Shown here piece by piece: positions 8,724 through 16,814 of a stretch of 64,000 bases of DNA (the stretch's first letter is position 1; each line of letters begins with the position of its first letter). Source of the stretch: Litorilinea aerophila (lineage in GTDB: Bacteria > Chloroflexota > Anaerolineae > Caldilineales > Caldilineaceae); the NCBI RefSeq assembly GCF_006569185.2, contig NZ_VIGC02000013.1, forward strand, positions 62,001 to 126,000, read 5' to 3'. A program made the translations under genes and the position numbers. The notes beneath the pieces were generated by a model, which was not told where the DNA came from, did no database searches, and saw only the letters and a program-made list of their open reading frames with translations.

Positions 8724-10970
8724 TTGTCTCCATTGACGCCGTTTACATGGCTGTCCCCATCAGGTCGGCACGCCATCACCTCCCGACGTTCTCTCCTCAC
8801 GTTGATCCTCTGCGGTCTGGCGCTGTTGTTGCTCTGGACCGTGGACAAGGGGCCCCAGGCTGTGGTGGCCCAGGACGGCGCCGGCTACGCGCTGGCCCTG
8901 GACGGCGTGGATGATTACGTGGTGTTGGGCCGGGTGGGAAGCCTGGTCGGCGCCAACTGGACCCAGGCCAAGAGCATCAGCGTCTGGCTGCGGCCCACAG
9001 CCGCCAATGGCCCGGCGACCCTGCCCGAAGTGGGCGAGCTCATTGTGGGCAACGACTTCCCCCGCTCCTTTGGCATCAACCGGGCCAACTACGGCGGCGG
9101 CGACTACATCTGGGTCTGGAACTATGACAGCGACGGCGTGGACCGCATCGCCATCCCCTTCACGCCGGGCGAGTGGCTGCAGGTCACCCTGGTCCATGCC
9201 GATGGCATGCTCACTGCCTACAAAAACGGCACCCTGGTGGGCAGTGTCCCCAGCGGCGCCACGTTCATGCCCAACGCCACCGCGGACGGCACCCTCTACC
9301 TGGGGGGCTCCGGCCGCCGCGGCAGTGCCACCTACTTCGCCGGCGAGCTGGACGAAGTACGCCTCTGGCAGGTGGCGCTGGACGCCGCCACCGTGGCCGC
9401 GTGGACCAACCAGCCGGTGACCAGCCTCCATCCCCAGTGGTCAGCCCTGGCCGCCTACTACCAGATGAGCAACGGCAGCGGCACTGTGCTGAGCGACGAC
9501 AGCGGCCACGGCTGGGCCGGCACCCTTCAGGGCGGCATGGGCGATCCCAACTGGGTCAGCTCGGGCGCCATGGGCAGCACGCCCGCGCCAACGGCGACGC
9601 CCCCCGCCGCCACGGCGACCTCGACGCCCACCCAGGTAGCCACGGCAACATCCACCGCCACCCCGGCGGCGACGGCTACCCCGACGGCGACTGCGACGCC
9701 AACGGCAACGGCCACTCCAACGGCCACCGAGACACCAACCGAGACACCGACCGCGACGCCCGAGCCGACGGCCACTGCCACGCCCACCGAACCGCCCACG
9801 CCTGCACCCAACACCGACCCCGTGGCCGCGGACGACGCCGCGAGCACCTCGGTGGATGTGCCGGTGACCGTGGACGTGCTGGCCAACGACAGTGACGGGG
9901 ACGGCGATGCCCTCACCATCGTCGCCGTGGGCCAGGGGGCCAACGGCGCGGTGACCAACCACGGCGTGAACCTCTCCTATGCCCCGGTATCCGCCTTTAC
10001 CGGCACCGACGTCTTTACCTACACCGTGGGCGACGGCCGGGGTGGCTTTGCCACGGCCCAGGTCACGGTTACCGTGAATGAACAGGCCGACGCCGGTTTC
10101 GCCCTGGAGTTCGACGGCAGCAACGACTACGTGGTGTTGGCCGAGACCTCCGCCATCATGGCGCCCGGCTGGCAGGACACCAAGTCCGTCAGCCTTTGGG
10201 TGCGGCCCATGGGCCCCGGGCCCGAGTGTCGCATCGGCACGCCTGCCTGGTGTGACGCGGTCTTCGGCGACCGGGCCCGCTGGTGGGGTATCTCCATCGG
10301 CGTGATGAACGGCTACGACCGTCTCTGGATCTGGAACTATGACGGCAGTTCGGGCTCCATGCTGGACGTCATCGGCGTGCCCTACACGCCCGACGAGTGG
10401 GTCCACATCGGGCTGGTACACAGCGATGGTGTCTTACGGGCCTACAAAAACGGGGTGGAGGTGGGCAGCATTGCCAGCGGCACCACCCAGCAGCCCAACA
10501 CCGGCGCCCAGCCCGTCCTTCACCTGGGCGGCATCATCAACAACGCCAGCCGCAACTGGACCTTCCACGGCCAGGTGGATGAGCTGCGCCTCTGGAACAC
10601 GGCCCGGACCGCGGCCGAGATCGCCCAGGAGATGAATGCACCCCTGGCGGGCACAGAGCCCGGCCTGGCCGCCTACTATCGCATGTCCGACGGCGCGGGC
10701 ACCCTGTTGACCGACGACAGCGGCCATGGCTGGACCGGCACCCTGAACGATGGCAATCAATTTGTGCCCGCGGACGGCCCCATCCAGTGGGTGCCCTCCA
10801 CCGTGTGGGCCGGAAGCGTGCAGGGGGCTGGGCTCTCCGCCCAGGCAGACCGGGGCGGCGTCATCCTGCTGGGCATCGGCCAGCGGCCGGCAGATGGCCG
10901 GCTGATCGAGCCCACCGAGATCCGCCAGGATCACCATCAGATCTTTCTGCCCGTGGTTCGGGCCAGATAG
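8724..10970 (+). CDS. secreted double-LamG protein with cadherin-like domain
   Basis: Secreted protein of 748 aa. An N-terminal signal peptide (RRSLLTLILCGLALLLLW) is followed by a LamG/concanavalin-type beta-sandwich at about residues 52-285, a Thr-Pro linker (about 290-360), a cadherin-like or VCBS-type domain (DPVAADDAA to VTVTV, about 365-450), and a second LamG domain (about 455-680). The two LamG domains are clear duplicates: DGVDDYVVL and DGSNDYVVL at their starts, DDSGHGW near both ends. The extreme C-terminus is HHQIFLPVVRAR, a tail seen again at the end of the protein at 29415. Such domains bind glycans or matrix. The start is TTG with AGGAAGG upstream. No catalytic site is visible. 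Confidence 0.8.
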   Translation: MSPLTPFTWLSPSGRHAITSRRSLLTLILCGLALLLLWTVDKGPQAVVAQDGAGYALALDGVDDYVVLGRVGSLVGANWTQAKSISVWLRPTAANGPATLPEVGELIVGNDFPRSFGINRANYGGGDYIWVWNYDSDGVDRIAIPFTPGEWLQVTLVHADGMLTAYKNGTLVGSVPSGATFMPNATADGTLYLGGSGRRGSATYFAGELDEVRLWQVALDAATVAAWTNQPVTSLHPQWSALAAYYQMSNGSGTVLSDDSGHGWAGTLQGGMGDPNWVSSGAMGSTPAPTATPPAATATSTPTQVATATSTATPAATATPTATATPTATATPTATETPTETPTATPEPTATATPTEPPTPAPNTDPVAADDAASTSVDVPVTVDVLANDSDGDGDALTIVAVGQGANGAVTNHGVNLSYAPVSAFTGTDVFTYTVGDGRGGFATAQVTVTVNEQADAGFALEFDGSNDYVVLAETSAIMAPGWQDTKSVSLWVRPMGPGPECRIGTPAWCDAVFGDRARWWGISIGVMNGYDRLWIWNYDGSSGSMLDVIGVPYTPDEWVHIGLVHSDGVLRAYKNGVEVGSIASGTTQQPNTGAQPVLHLGGIINNASRNWTFHGQVDELRLWNTARTAAEIAQEMNAPLAGTEPGLAAYYRMSDGAGTLLTDDSGHGWTGTLNDGNQFVPADGPIQWVPSTVWAGSVQGAGLSAQADRGGVILLGIGQRPADGRLIEPTEIRQDHHQIFLPVVRAR

Positions 10971-10984
10971 GAGATAGCGCCGAG

Positions 10985-12034
10985 ATGAATCGTCAACTGG
11001 CCGCCTTGAGCGGTGTGGCGATGGTCCTGGTGGTGCTGCATCATGCCATCGACCTGCAGCTCAGCTGGCTGCAGCAGACGGGGCAGGGGCTGGCGGGCTG
11101 GCAGTTTGGGGCCCTGGTGCTCCTGCACCGTCTGGGCAAGTTCGCCGTGCCCACCTTTCTCTTCGTCTCCGGCGCCTTTGTCGCCTACGCCGCCCGGGGG
11201 AATCCGCCCCATCTTTCCTGGCACAGCGTGGGCATGACCTTGCGCCGCCTGCTCTGGCCCTACCTCATCTGGTCGTTGCTCTTCTACGCCTGGATCTTCT
11301 GGCGTCGGGGCGATGCCTACTCGGTCCTGGGCTACGTGAAGAACCTGCTGGTGGGCTATCCCTACCATTTCATTCCGCTGCTGCTCTTTTACTACGGCAT
11401 CTCTCCCCTGATTGCCCGGGTGGCCCGGCGCCATGGCTATCTGCTGTTGGCAGCCATCGGCCTCTACCAGCTCTTCCTGATCAACCTGGAGTTTCCCGGC
11501 AGCCTGGGCTTCACCTTCCCGGCGTCGGGCGCTCTGCGACTGCTGGTGCCGCCCATCCTGGGGGAGACGGTGGCCCTGTGGGGGATCTACTTTCCCCTGG
11601 GGCTGGTCTACAGCCTGAAGGCCCGGGAGCTCACCCCCCGGGTGGCCCGGCTGCGCGCACCCCTGGTGGCGGCCACAGTGCTGTTCTTTCTGTTGGATGT
11701 CCTCCACACCGCGGGGGTGATCCACGCACCCCTGGCGGTTCATCTCTATCCGTTTACCTTCCTGTGGCTGGTGCCGTTCATCCAGCGCAACGCCATCCCC
11801 CGGGTTCGACAGTTCGAGGCCGTGGGCAAGCGTTCCTACGGGCTCTACCTGACCCATCTCCTGGTGATCGACGCCGCCTACTTTCTCGTCAACCACTTTG
11901 CGCCCGGCCTTTTTGCCCACCCCCTTCCTCTGGCGCTGGTTGTCTTTGTCCTGGCCCTGGCGATCCCCCTGCTGGGCATGGCAGGGATGACGGCGTCGCC
12001 GGCCCGGGGGGCCTATCGCTTTGCATTCGGCTGA
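10985..12034 (+). CDS. acyltransferase family 3 membrane protein
   Basis: Integral membrane O-acyltransferase of the OafA/WecH type, 349 aa, with about ten hydrophobic segments. The N-terminus (residues 1-20) contains the family signature VLVVLHHAID with the conserved His pair, and the R-x-L-W-PYLIW block (RRLLWPYLIWSLLFY) follows near residue 90. Members transfer acetyl or succinyl groups to surface sugars. I start it at the ATG at 10985, which has AGGAGAT about 10 bases upstream; the reading frame stays open upstream but that stretch overlaps the LamG gene. The gap from the LamG stop is 14 bases. Together with the sulfotransferase it probably decorates the polysaccharide. Confidence 0.85.
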   Translation: MNRQLAALSGVAMVLVVLHHAIDLQLSWLQQTGQGLAGWQFGALVLLHRLGKFAVPTFLFVSGAFVAYAARGNPPHLSWHSVGMTLRRLLWPYLIWSLLFYAWIFWRRGDAYSVLGYVKNLLVGYPYHFIPLLLFYYGISPLIARVARRHGYLLLAAIGLYQLFLINLEFPGSLGFTFPASGALRLLVPPILGETVALWGIYFPLGLVYSLKARELTPRVARLRAPLVAATVLFFLLDVLHTAGVIHAPLAVHLYPFTFLWLVPFIQRNAIPRVRQFEAVGKRSYGLYLTHLLVIDAAYFLVNHFAPGLFAHPLPLALVVFVLALAIPLLGMAGMTASPARGAYRFAFG

Positions 12035-12067
12035 GGCCATCACCCATCCACGGCACAGGACCTGACG

Positions 12068-12916
12068 ATGTTTCGGCAGATGGTACGTCGCGGTATCGCG
12101 CAGGTATCTCACTGGAGGCATATGTCCTACCCAATGTTGCGCAATCTGGCTACGGAGGTCGGCTTGATCGGCAGCCACCGGGATTACACCCGCTTCATCA
12201 TCCTGGGCCGCTCCCGCAGTGGCTCCAACTTCCTGCGCGGCCTGCTGAATGCCCACCCCCAGATCGTGGCCTTCGGCGAAATCTTCCAGACCCCGGATGA
12301 GATCGCCTGGGGACTCACCGGCTATGGCCAGAGCCGCTACCTGCGCACCTTGCACCGGGAAGATCCGGTGCGCTTTCTGGAAAGCCAGGTGTACCGTCGT
12401 TTTCCCCGGTCGGTGGCGGCGGTGGGCTTCAAGATCTTCTACTACCACGCCCAGCACGACGGCTGGCGTCCAGTCTGGCGCTATCTGGCGGAGCAGAAGG
12501 ATCTGAGAGTGATTCACATTCGCCGGGAGAACATCCTGCGCACCCACCTCTCCCGCAAGCGGGCCATGCTCACCGATACCTGGGTCAACGTCACCGGCGA
12601 GCCCATGACCCAACCGCCGGTGACCCTGGACTATCGGGAGTGCCTGGAGGATTTCGTCACCACCCGGGCCTGGGAGCTCCGCTACGACGAGCTCTTTGCC
12701 GATCATCCCAAGATCACGGTCCGCTACGAGGATCTGGATACCGACTATGCCGGTGAGATGGCCCGGGTGCAGGAATTCCTGGGCGTCTCCCCGCAGCCGG
12801 TGCGCCCGGAAACCTACAAGCAGTCCACCCAGCCCCTCTCCCAGGCCATCGCCAACTATGCAGAGCTGCGGGCCCGGTTCCAGGGTACCGAGTGGGAGAG
12901 CTTCTTTGAGGAGTGA
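12068..12916 (+). CDS. sulfotransferase family protein
   Basis: PAPS-dependent sulfotransferase-like protein of 282 aa. The 5'-phosphosulfate loop is FIILGRSRSGSNFLRGLL at about residues 43-60, close to the NodH/Stf0 form. The 3'-phosphate site is probably the VIHIRRENILRTHLS stretch near residue 150. The later YEDLDTDYAGEMARVQEFLG segment is also typical. It would add sulfate to a sugar in the cytoplasm or at the membrane. It lies 33 bases after the acyltransferase gene, in the same direction. No PAPS synthesis genes are in the window. Substrate is inferred from context only. Confidence 0.85.
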   Translation: MFRQMVRRGIAQVSHWRHMSYPMLRNLATEVGLIGSHRDYTRFIILGRSRSGSNFLRGLLNAHPQIVAFGEIFQTPDEIAWGLTGYGQSRYLRTLHREDPVRFLESQVYRRFPRSVAAVGFKIFYYHAQHDGWRPVWRYLAEQKDLRVIHIRRENILRTHLSRKRAMLTDTWVNVTGEPMTQPPVTLDYRECLEDFVTTRAWELRYDELFADHPKITVRYEDLDTDYAGEMARVQEFLGVSPQPVRPETYKQSTQPLSQAIANYAELRARFQGTEWESFFEE

Positions 12917-13031
12917 GTTTGTTTAGCGGGCTGTGCACCTGTCTACCCCCAACACCCCGGGGCTCTGCCTGCTGTTCGTTTCGTGCAGTCCGTCGCAGCA
13001 TCTTACAGGAAACTGAGAAACTAACACAACC

Positions 13032-14039
13032 ATGAAAGCATCGCTACGTACCATCTTCCTTGGCGTATCCATCTTTGCCCTGGCGGCCGTTCTGTTCGTC
13101 TGGCAGTCCCTGCCGGTGACCGCGGTCACGGTGGGCAACGATGAAATCAATTTCATCACCGTCCGCTACGACTACCCCAGCACCGGCCAGTCTACCTGGT
13201 ATTACCAGGTGATCTCCGGCCGCCGCCCCGCCATCAGCCACGTCACCTTCCAGATGAACCTGGACTGCCTGGATGTGGTGGATGCCGGTACCTGGGACGG
13301 CACCAACCTGGACGCGTTGAATTCGGGCGCGGGGCAGCCGGAAGTGGGCACCGATCCCACCACCGGCGTGACCGGCCTCAAATTCGACCAGGGCTTCGCC
13401 GATAACGAAGTGCGCTACTACTACTTCACCGTGGACGGCAATTACGCCCAGAGCTCCATCACCGTAGCATCCAAGGGGGGGCCAGGCTACGACACCGCCC
13501 TGATCACCGGGCCGAGCCTGAGCTGCCAGCCCCAGGAAACTCCCAGTCCAACACCGACCAACACGCCGACGCCGGTGCCGCCGACACCCACACCTATACC
13601 GACCAACACACCGACGCCGGTGCCGCCGACGCCCACGCCCACCAATACGCCGACGCCAGTACCGCCGACACCCACACCTACACCAACCAACACACCGACT
13701 ACCTGTGTCACCGCGGCAGTGGACCTGGAGCTTCTGGTCAACGGCGAGGACGCCGACAGCGCCCCTGGACCCACGGTCCCCGTGGGCAGTACGGTGACCT
13801 GGACCTACGTGGTCACCAATAACGGTGGCACCCCGCTGACCAACATTGCCGTCTTCGACCAGATGGTCGGCGCCACGCCGGTCTGCACCCAGGCTTCCTT
13901 GGGTGTTGGCCTCTCGTTCAGCTGTGAGCGAACCACCACGGCCCAGGCCGGCCAGTTCGTCACCACCGCCAAGGTGACCGCCTTCTGCGACGGTGTCGAG
14001 GTGACCGACCGGGACAAGGGATACTACACAGGTCAATAG
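13032..14039 (+). CDS. secreted protein with Thr-Pro repeats and DUF11-like domain
   Basis: Secreted protein of 335 aa with no recognised enzyme motif. A signal peptide (LGVSIFALAAVLFVWQSL) is followed by a folded domain (about residues 37-165). A low-complexity stretch of about 50 residues built on PTNTPTPVPPTPTP units comes next (about 173-226). The final domain (about 230-335) looks like the DUF11 or immunoglobulin-like fold: VDLELLVNGEDAD, then GSTVTWTYVVTNNGGTPLTN, then TTTAQAGQF. DUF11 domains are common in surface adhesins. It sits between the sulfotransferase and a glycosyltransferase. There is no C-terminal anchor, so it may be released or bind the glycan. Confidence 0.75.
   Translation: MKASLRTIFLGVSIFALAAVLFVWQSLPVTAVTVGNDEINFITVRYDYPSTGQSTWYYQVISGRRPAISHVTFQMNLDCLDVVDAGTWDGTNLDALNSGAGQPEVGTDPTTGVTGLKFDQGFADNEVRYYYFTVDGNYAQSSITVASKGGPGYDTALITGPSLSCQPQETPSPTPTNTPTPVPPTPTPIPTNTPTPVPPTPTPTNTPTPVPPTPTPTPTNTPTTCVTAAVDLELLVNGEDADSAPGPTVPVGSTVTWTYVVTNNGGTPLTNIAVFDQMVGATPVCTQASLGVGLSFSCERTTTAQAGQFVTTAKVTAFCDGVEVTDRDKGYYTGQ
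13549..13700 (+). repeat. in-frame tandem repeat coding Thr-Pro linker
   Basis: Imperfect tandem units of about 39-45 bases, each beginning ACCAA(C/T)AC(G/A)CCGAC, code for PTNTPTPVPPTPTP-type segments. The units keep frame and mostly differ at third codon positions, so the protein sequence is under selection. Unit number could vary between strains. Confidence 0.8.
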
Positions 14040-14159
14040 GTTCCAGGCCCGGCGCCTTCCCCCGGCGCAGGGTCCACCATGACAGCCTGGTGGGGTTGGC
14101 GACTACCCAACGGAGGTAATAGACCCATCGTAGAGGGCATGTTGTCAATCCCACCAGTC

Positions 14160-14254
14160 AATCCCGGCAGAAATTCGCCGATAGTTTCCACCAGAGGGAG
14201 TGCGCCCAGAGGGCACCCGGAATTTCTGCCGCGGTATTGACGCCAGACTGTACT
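14160..14254 (+). promoter_or_regulatory. hairpin-promoter element, copy A
   Basis: A 95 bp element. Left arm CGGCAGAAATTC (14165-14176) and right arm GAATTTCTGCCG (14220-14231) are perfect inverted repeats. After the right arm comes the conserved tail GGTATTGACGCC, AGACT, GTACT (ends 14254). Three related copies lie at 42677, 60396 and 61301, all on the plus strand ahead of plus-strand genes. Here the next gene starts 167 bases downstream. TTGACGCC with GTACT after 5 bases recurs at 14379-14396. Promoter function is inference. Confidence 0.6.
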
Positions 14255-14378
14255 AAGCATCGGCCAGGCATCCTGGCGTGACGGGGGCGCAGGGATGCTC
14301 TGGCATCTGGGTCTGGCCGGACCGACGATGTGGGTGGGAACCCCCGAGGTACCACCCACCATCTGATCTCTGGGCGCA

Positions 14379-14396
14379 TTGACGCCCCCTGGTACT
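14379..14396 (+). promoter_or_regulatory. second TTGACGCC-N5-GTACT motif
   Basis: TTGACGCC, five bases, GTACT: exactly the motif and spacing in the tail of the element at 14160-14254, but without the inverted repeat. It ends 24 bases before the TTG start at 14421. A degenerate version (TTGATGCC, five bases, GGACC) is at 15841-15858. Confidence 0.4.
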
Positions 14397-14420
14397 GCCC
14401 TTGTAGAGGGGATTCAGCCG

Positions 14421-15722
14421 TTGAAGATCCTGTTTTTGACCCAGGTGTTGCCCTATCCACTGGACGCCGGGCCCAAGGTGCGGGCCTACCATGTGCTGCG
14501 CTACCTGGCCCAGCGCCATCAGGTCACCCTGGTCTCCTTTGTCCGGCCCGGGGATCCCCCCGCAGCCCTGGCCCATCTTCGGGCACTGTGTGGGTCGGTC
14601 CACACCGTGCCCATGGTGCGCAGCCCTGGACGGGACCTGTTCCATCTGGCCCGCAGCCTGGCTGGTCCAACCCCGTTCCTGATCGCCCGAGACTGGGTGC
14701 CGGCCATGGCCCAGACCCTGGACCGGGTGGTGCAGGCAGAGGGGCCCTTTGACGCCGTCCACGCCGATCAGCTGTGGATGGCGCCCTATGCCCTGGGGAT
14801 CGCGGAGCAGGCCCATCCTCCTGGCTCTATCCGCCGCGTGTTAGACCAGCACAACGCGGTCTTCCTGATCCCGGGGCGCATGGCGGCCGGCGAAGGCAAC
14901 CCCCTCAAGCGGGTCCTGATGGCCCTGGAGGCCCGCAAGCTGGCCCGCTACGAGGCGGAGGTCTGCGCCCGTTTTGACCGGGTGGTGTGGGTCACCGAGG
15001 ATGACCGCCGCGCGGTACAGGGCCAGGCCGCCCGCTTTGGACTTCAGCAGGCGGTCGCCGCGGCCGATGGCAGCGTGATCCCCATCTGCGTGGACCCGGA
15101 AGCGGAGCCGCCCATCCCGCGGGGGCCTGACCCCAGGCGGGTGACCTTCCTGGGCGGGTTGCACTATCCGCCCAACGCCCAGGGGGTTCTCTGGTTTGCC
15201 CGGGAGGTCTTCCCTCAGGTCTTGGCCCAGGTGCCCAACGCAATCTTGACGGTGATGGGCAAGCAGCCACCGGCGGCCCTGGCCCGGCTGGGGCTACCCC
15301 CGGGCAGCCTGGAGCTGACCGGCTATGTGGACGACCCCCGGCCCTACCTGGCCGACACCGCAGCTTTCATCGTGCCCCTGTTGGCCGGCGGCGGCATGCG
15401 GGTCAAGATCCTGGATGCCTGGAGTTGGGGACTGCCTGTGGTCAGTACCACCGTCGGCGCGGAGGGCATCCAGCTGCGGGCAGGCGAGCAGCTTGTCCTC
15501 GCCGACGAGCCGGGCGATTTCGCCCGCGCCGTGGTTCGTTGCCTGCAGGAGCCGGACTACGCCCGTCAGCTGGCCCAGGCCGGCCGGGACTGGGTCCTGG
15601 CCCACTATCATTGGCGTCTACGGTACCGGGCCTGGGAGGCCATCTATCCCGCCCCCCAGGCCGAGCCGGTGCGTTCCCGGGTGAGGGAGCCTGCGGGGTC
15701 CCAACCTGTGGTACGCACCTGA
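14421..15722 (+). CDS. GT4-type glycosyltransferase
   Basis: GT-B glycosyltransferase of 433 aa. The N-terminal segment LKILFLTQVLPYPLDAGPK and the arrangement that follows recall the sugar transferases associated with exosortase/EPS loci. The donor-binding block is at about residues 320-355: PLLAGGGMRVKILDAW, then GLPVVST and GAEGIQL. I choose the TTG at 14421 because AGAGGGG precedes it by about 9 bases; a TTG at 14379 in the same frame lies inside the repeated TTGACGCC motif and is less likely. The stop codon lies within a 12 bp inverted repeat (15710-15739). Sugar specificity is unknown. Confidence 0.85.
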   Translation: MKILFLTQVLPYPLDAGPKVRAYHVLRYLAQRHQVTLVSFVRPGDPPAALAHLRALCGSVHTVPMVRSPGRDLFHLARSLAGPTPFLIARDWVPAMAQTLDRVVQAEGPFDAVHADQLWMAPYALGIAEQAHPPGSIRRVLDQHNAVFLIPGRMAAGEGNPLKRVLMALEARKLARYEAEVCARFDRVVWVTEDDRRAVQGQAARFGLQQAVAAADGSVIPICVDPEAEPPIPRGPDPRRVTFLGGLHYPPNAQGVLWFAREVFPQVLAQVPNAILTVMGKQPPAALARLGLPPGSLELTGYVDDPRPYLADTAAFIVPLLAGGGMRVKILDAWSWGLPVVSTTVGAEGIQLRAGEQLVLADEPGDFARAVVRCLQEPDYARQLAQAGRDWVLAHYHWRLRYRAWEAIYPAPQAEPVRSRVREPAGSQPVVRT

Positions 15723-15739
15723 ACCCACAGGTGCGTACC
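15710..15739. repeat. stem-loop spanning a stop codon
   Basis: GGTACGCACCTG (15710-15721), loop of 6, CAGGTGCGTACC (15728-15739): a perfect 12 bp stem that contains the TGA of the glycosyltransferase. CCAACCTGTGG is directly repeated at 15701 and 15738. A near-palindrome around GGTACC follows at about 15761-15779. No T-run follows, so it is not a typical intrinsic terminator. Confidence 0.6.
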
Positions 15740-16250
15740 AACCTGTGGGACGCACCGGAACCAAACGGTACCGGTTTGGCCCAGGGCGGCGTCAACCGAC
15801 CAGAGACGCGTCCCGCACCAGCGGATGCTTCCTGGGCGAATTGATGCCCCTTGGGACCGGCGCCCGTCCTTTGCAGCCATGCTGGTGGCTGTGGGGAGGG
15901 CGGTTATCGGAGGAACTTAGCAGACAGTGGACACCCAGCCCGGACGACGTAAACCCCGGTCGCCCGTCCAACAGGACGTGGCCGCTGGCACGCCGAACTG
16001 GCTGGGGCACCCTGGCGCACCACTGTGGCGCAAAGGAGGTGATGCCTATCGGTAGAGTCTGGACAGGCAGTTTTCTAGCATCGTCGAGTTTTGTCATGTC
16101 CTGGGCGGAATCGGGCCTCCACAATCCCGGCTCCCCCGCCGACAGAGAGGCGCGGTCCCTCGCGAGGATGTTCGCCGGCAGGTGCCATGGGCGCCTGACC
16201 GGGTTCCTCCAAATGAGGGTATACCCTTACTATTCAACCGGGAGGAAAAA
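15740..16250. other. 510 bp intergenic stretch without a clear gene
   Basis: Between the glycosyltransferase and the CHRD gene I see no convincing coding region. It contains the degenerate TTGATGCC motif at 15841 and a strong AGGAGG at 16034-16039. The latter lies only 2 bases before an ATG that opens a 70-codon frame ending at 16254. That frame overlaps the CHRD start as ATGA, but the peptide has no recognisable feature. The CHRD gene's own ribosome site, GGAGG, is at 16241-16245. Confidence 0.4.
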
Positions 16251-16757
16251 ATGAACCATCGATTTTGGCGTTTTGCGATTCTGATTGCGCTGGTGGTCGC
16301 CGCCTTCAGCGTGCCGGCCACTGCCCTGGCCGGGAAGAAGGTCTACAAGGCAGCCCTGAGCACCAAGAACGAGCTCCACGACGTGGTGGACTCCAACGCC
16401 AGGGGCCGGGGTGTCTTTGCCATCTTCGCCGACGGCCAACTGCACTTCCAGGTGCAGGTGCGCAATCTCTCGGGCCCGGTCACCGGCGCCCATCTCCACG
16501 GGCCGGCTACCGCTGCCCAGAACGCGGGCGTGCTGGTGACCCTCTGCGGCAACCCCCAGCCGGGCGTTTACGCCACCTGTGAGACCACCGACGGCGTCTT
16601 CTCGGTGGATGGGGTCATCACATCCCAGTTGCTGGCCCAGTTGGGGCTGAAGCCCAAGGATCTCATGGAGTACCTGGACAATGGTCTGGTCTACATCAAC
16701 GTGCACACCGCCCAAAATCCGGCCGGTGAGGCGCGGGGCCAGCTCATTCCCCAGTAA
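16251..16757 (+). CDS. secreted CHRD-domain protein
   Basis: Secreted protein of 168 aa made of a signal peptide (FAILIALVVAAFSVPATALAG) and one CHRD domain. Key landmarks are YKAALSTKNELHDVVDSNARG, the LHFQVQVRNLSG strand, the VTGAHLHGPA turn, and the ending VYINVHTAQNPAGEARGQL. CHRD domains occur in chordin and in many bacterial secreted proteins, where the function is unclear. The ATG follows GGAGGAAAAA, an excellent ribosome binding site. A strong 12 bp hairpin follows the gene at 16771. Unlike its neighbours it is short and has no Thr-Pro linker. Confidence 0.85.
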   Translation: MNHRFWRFAILIALVVAAFSVPATALAGKKVYKAALSTKNELHDVVDSNARGRGVFAIFADGQLHFQVQVRNLSGPVTGAHLHGPATAAQNAGVLVTLCGNPQPGVYATCETTDGVFSVDGVITSQLLAQLGLKPKDLMEYLDNGLVYINVHTAQNPAGEARGQLIPQ

Positions 16758-16770
16758 TTTCCTGTTGTCG

Positions 16771-16797
16771 GAGGGGCGGGTTCCAAACCCGCCCCTC
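16771..16797 (+). repeat. GC-rich stem-loop after the CHRD gene
   Basis: GAGGGGCGGGTT (16771-16782) and AACCCGCCCCTC (16786-16797) form a 12 bp stem with a 3-base loop. There is no T-run after it. It could slow or stop transcription, or be a member of the GGGGCGGG hairpin repeats seen elsewhere. Confidence 0.55.
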
Positions 16798-16814
16798 TCA
16801 CCCTGATCACGCCC

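Noticed and set aside
13549-13700. Tandem repeats considered as CRISPR
   Set aside because: Units are contiguous, in frame, and code for a Thr-Pro linker; there are no unique spacers.
16042-16254. Possible 70-aa gene with AGGAGG upstream and an ATGA overlap with the CHRD gene
   Set aside because: The AGGAGG is only 2 bases from the ATG, the peptide has no recognisable feature, and the CHRD gene has its own ribosome site. Kept only as a remote possibility.
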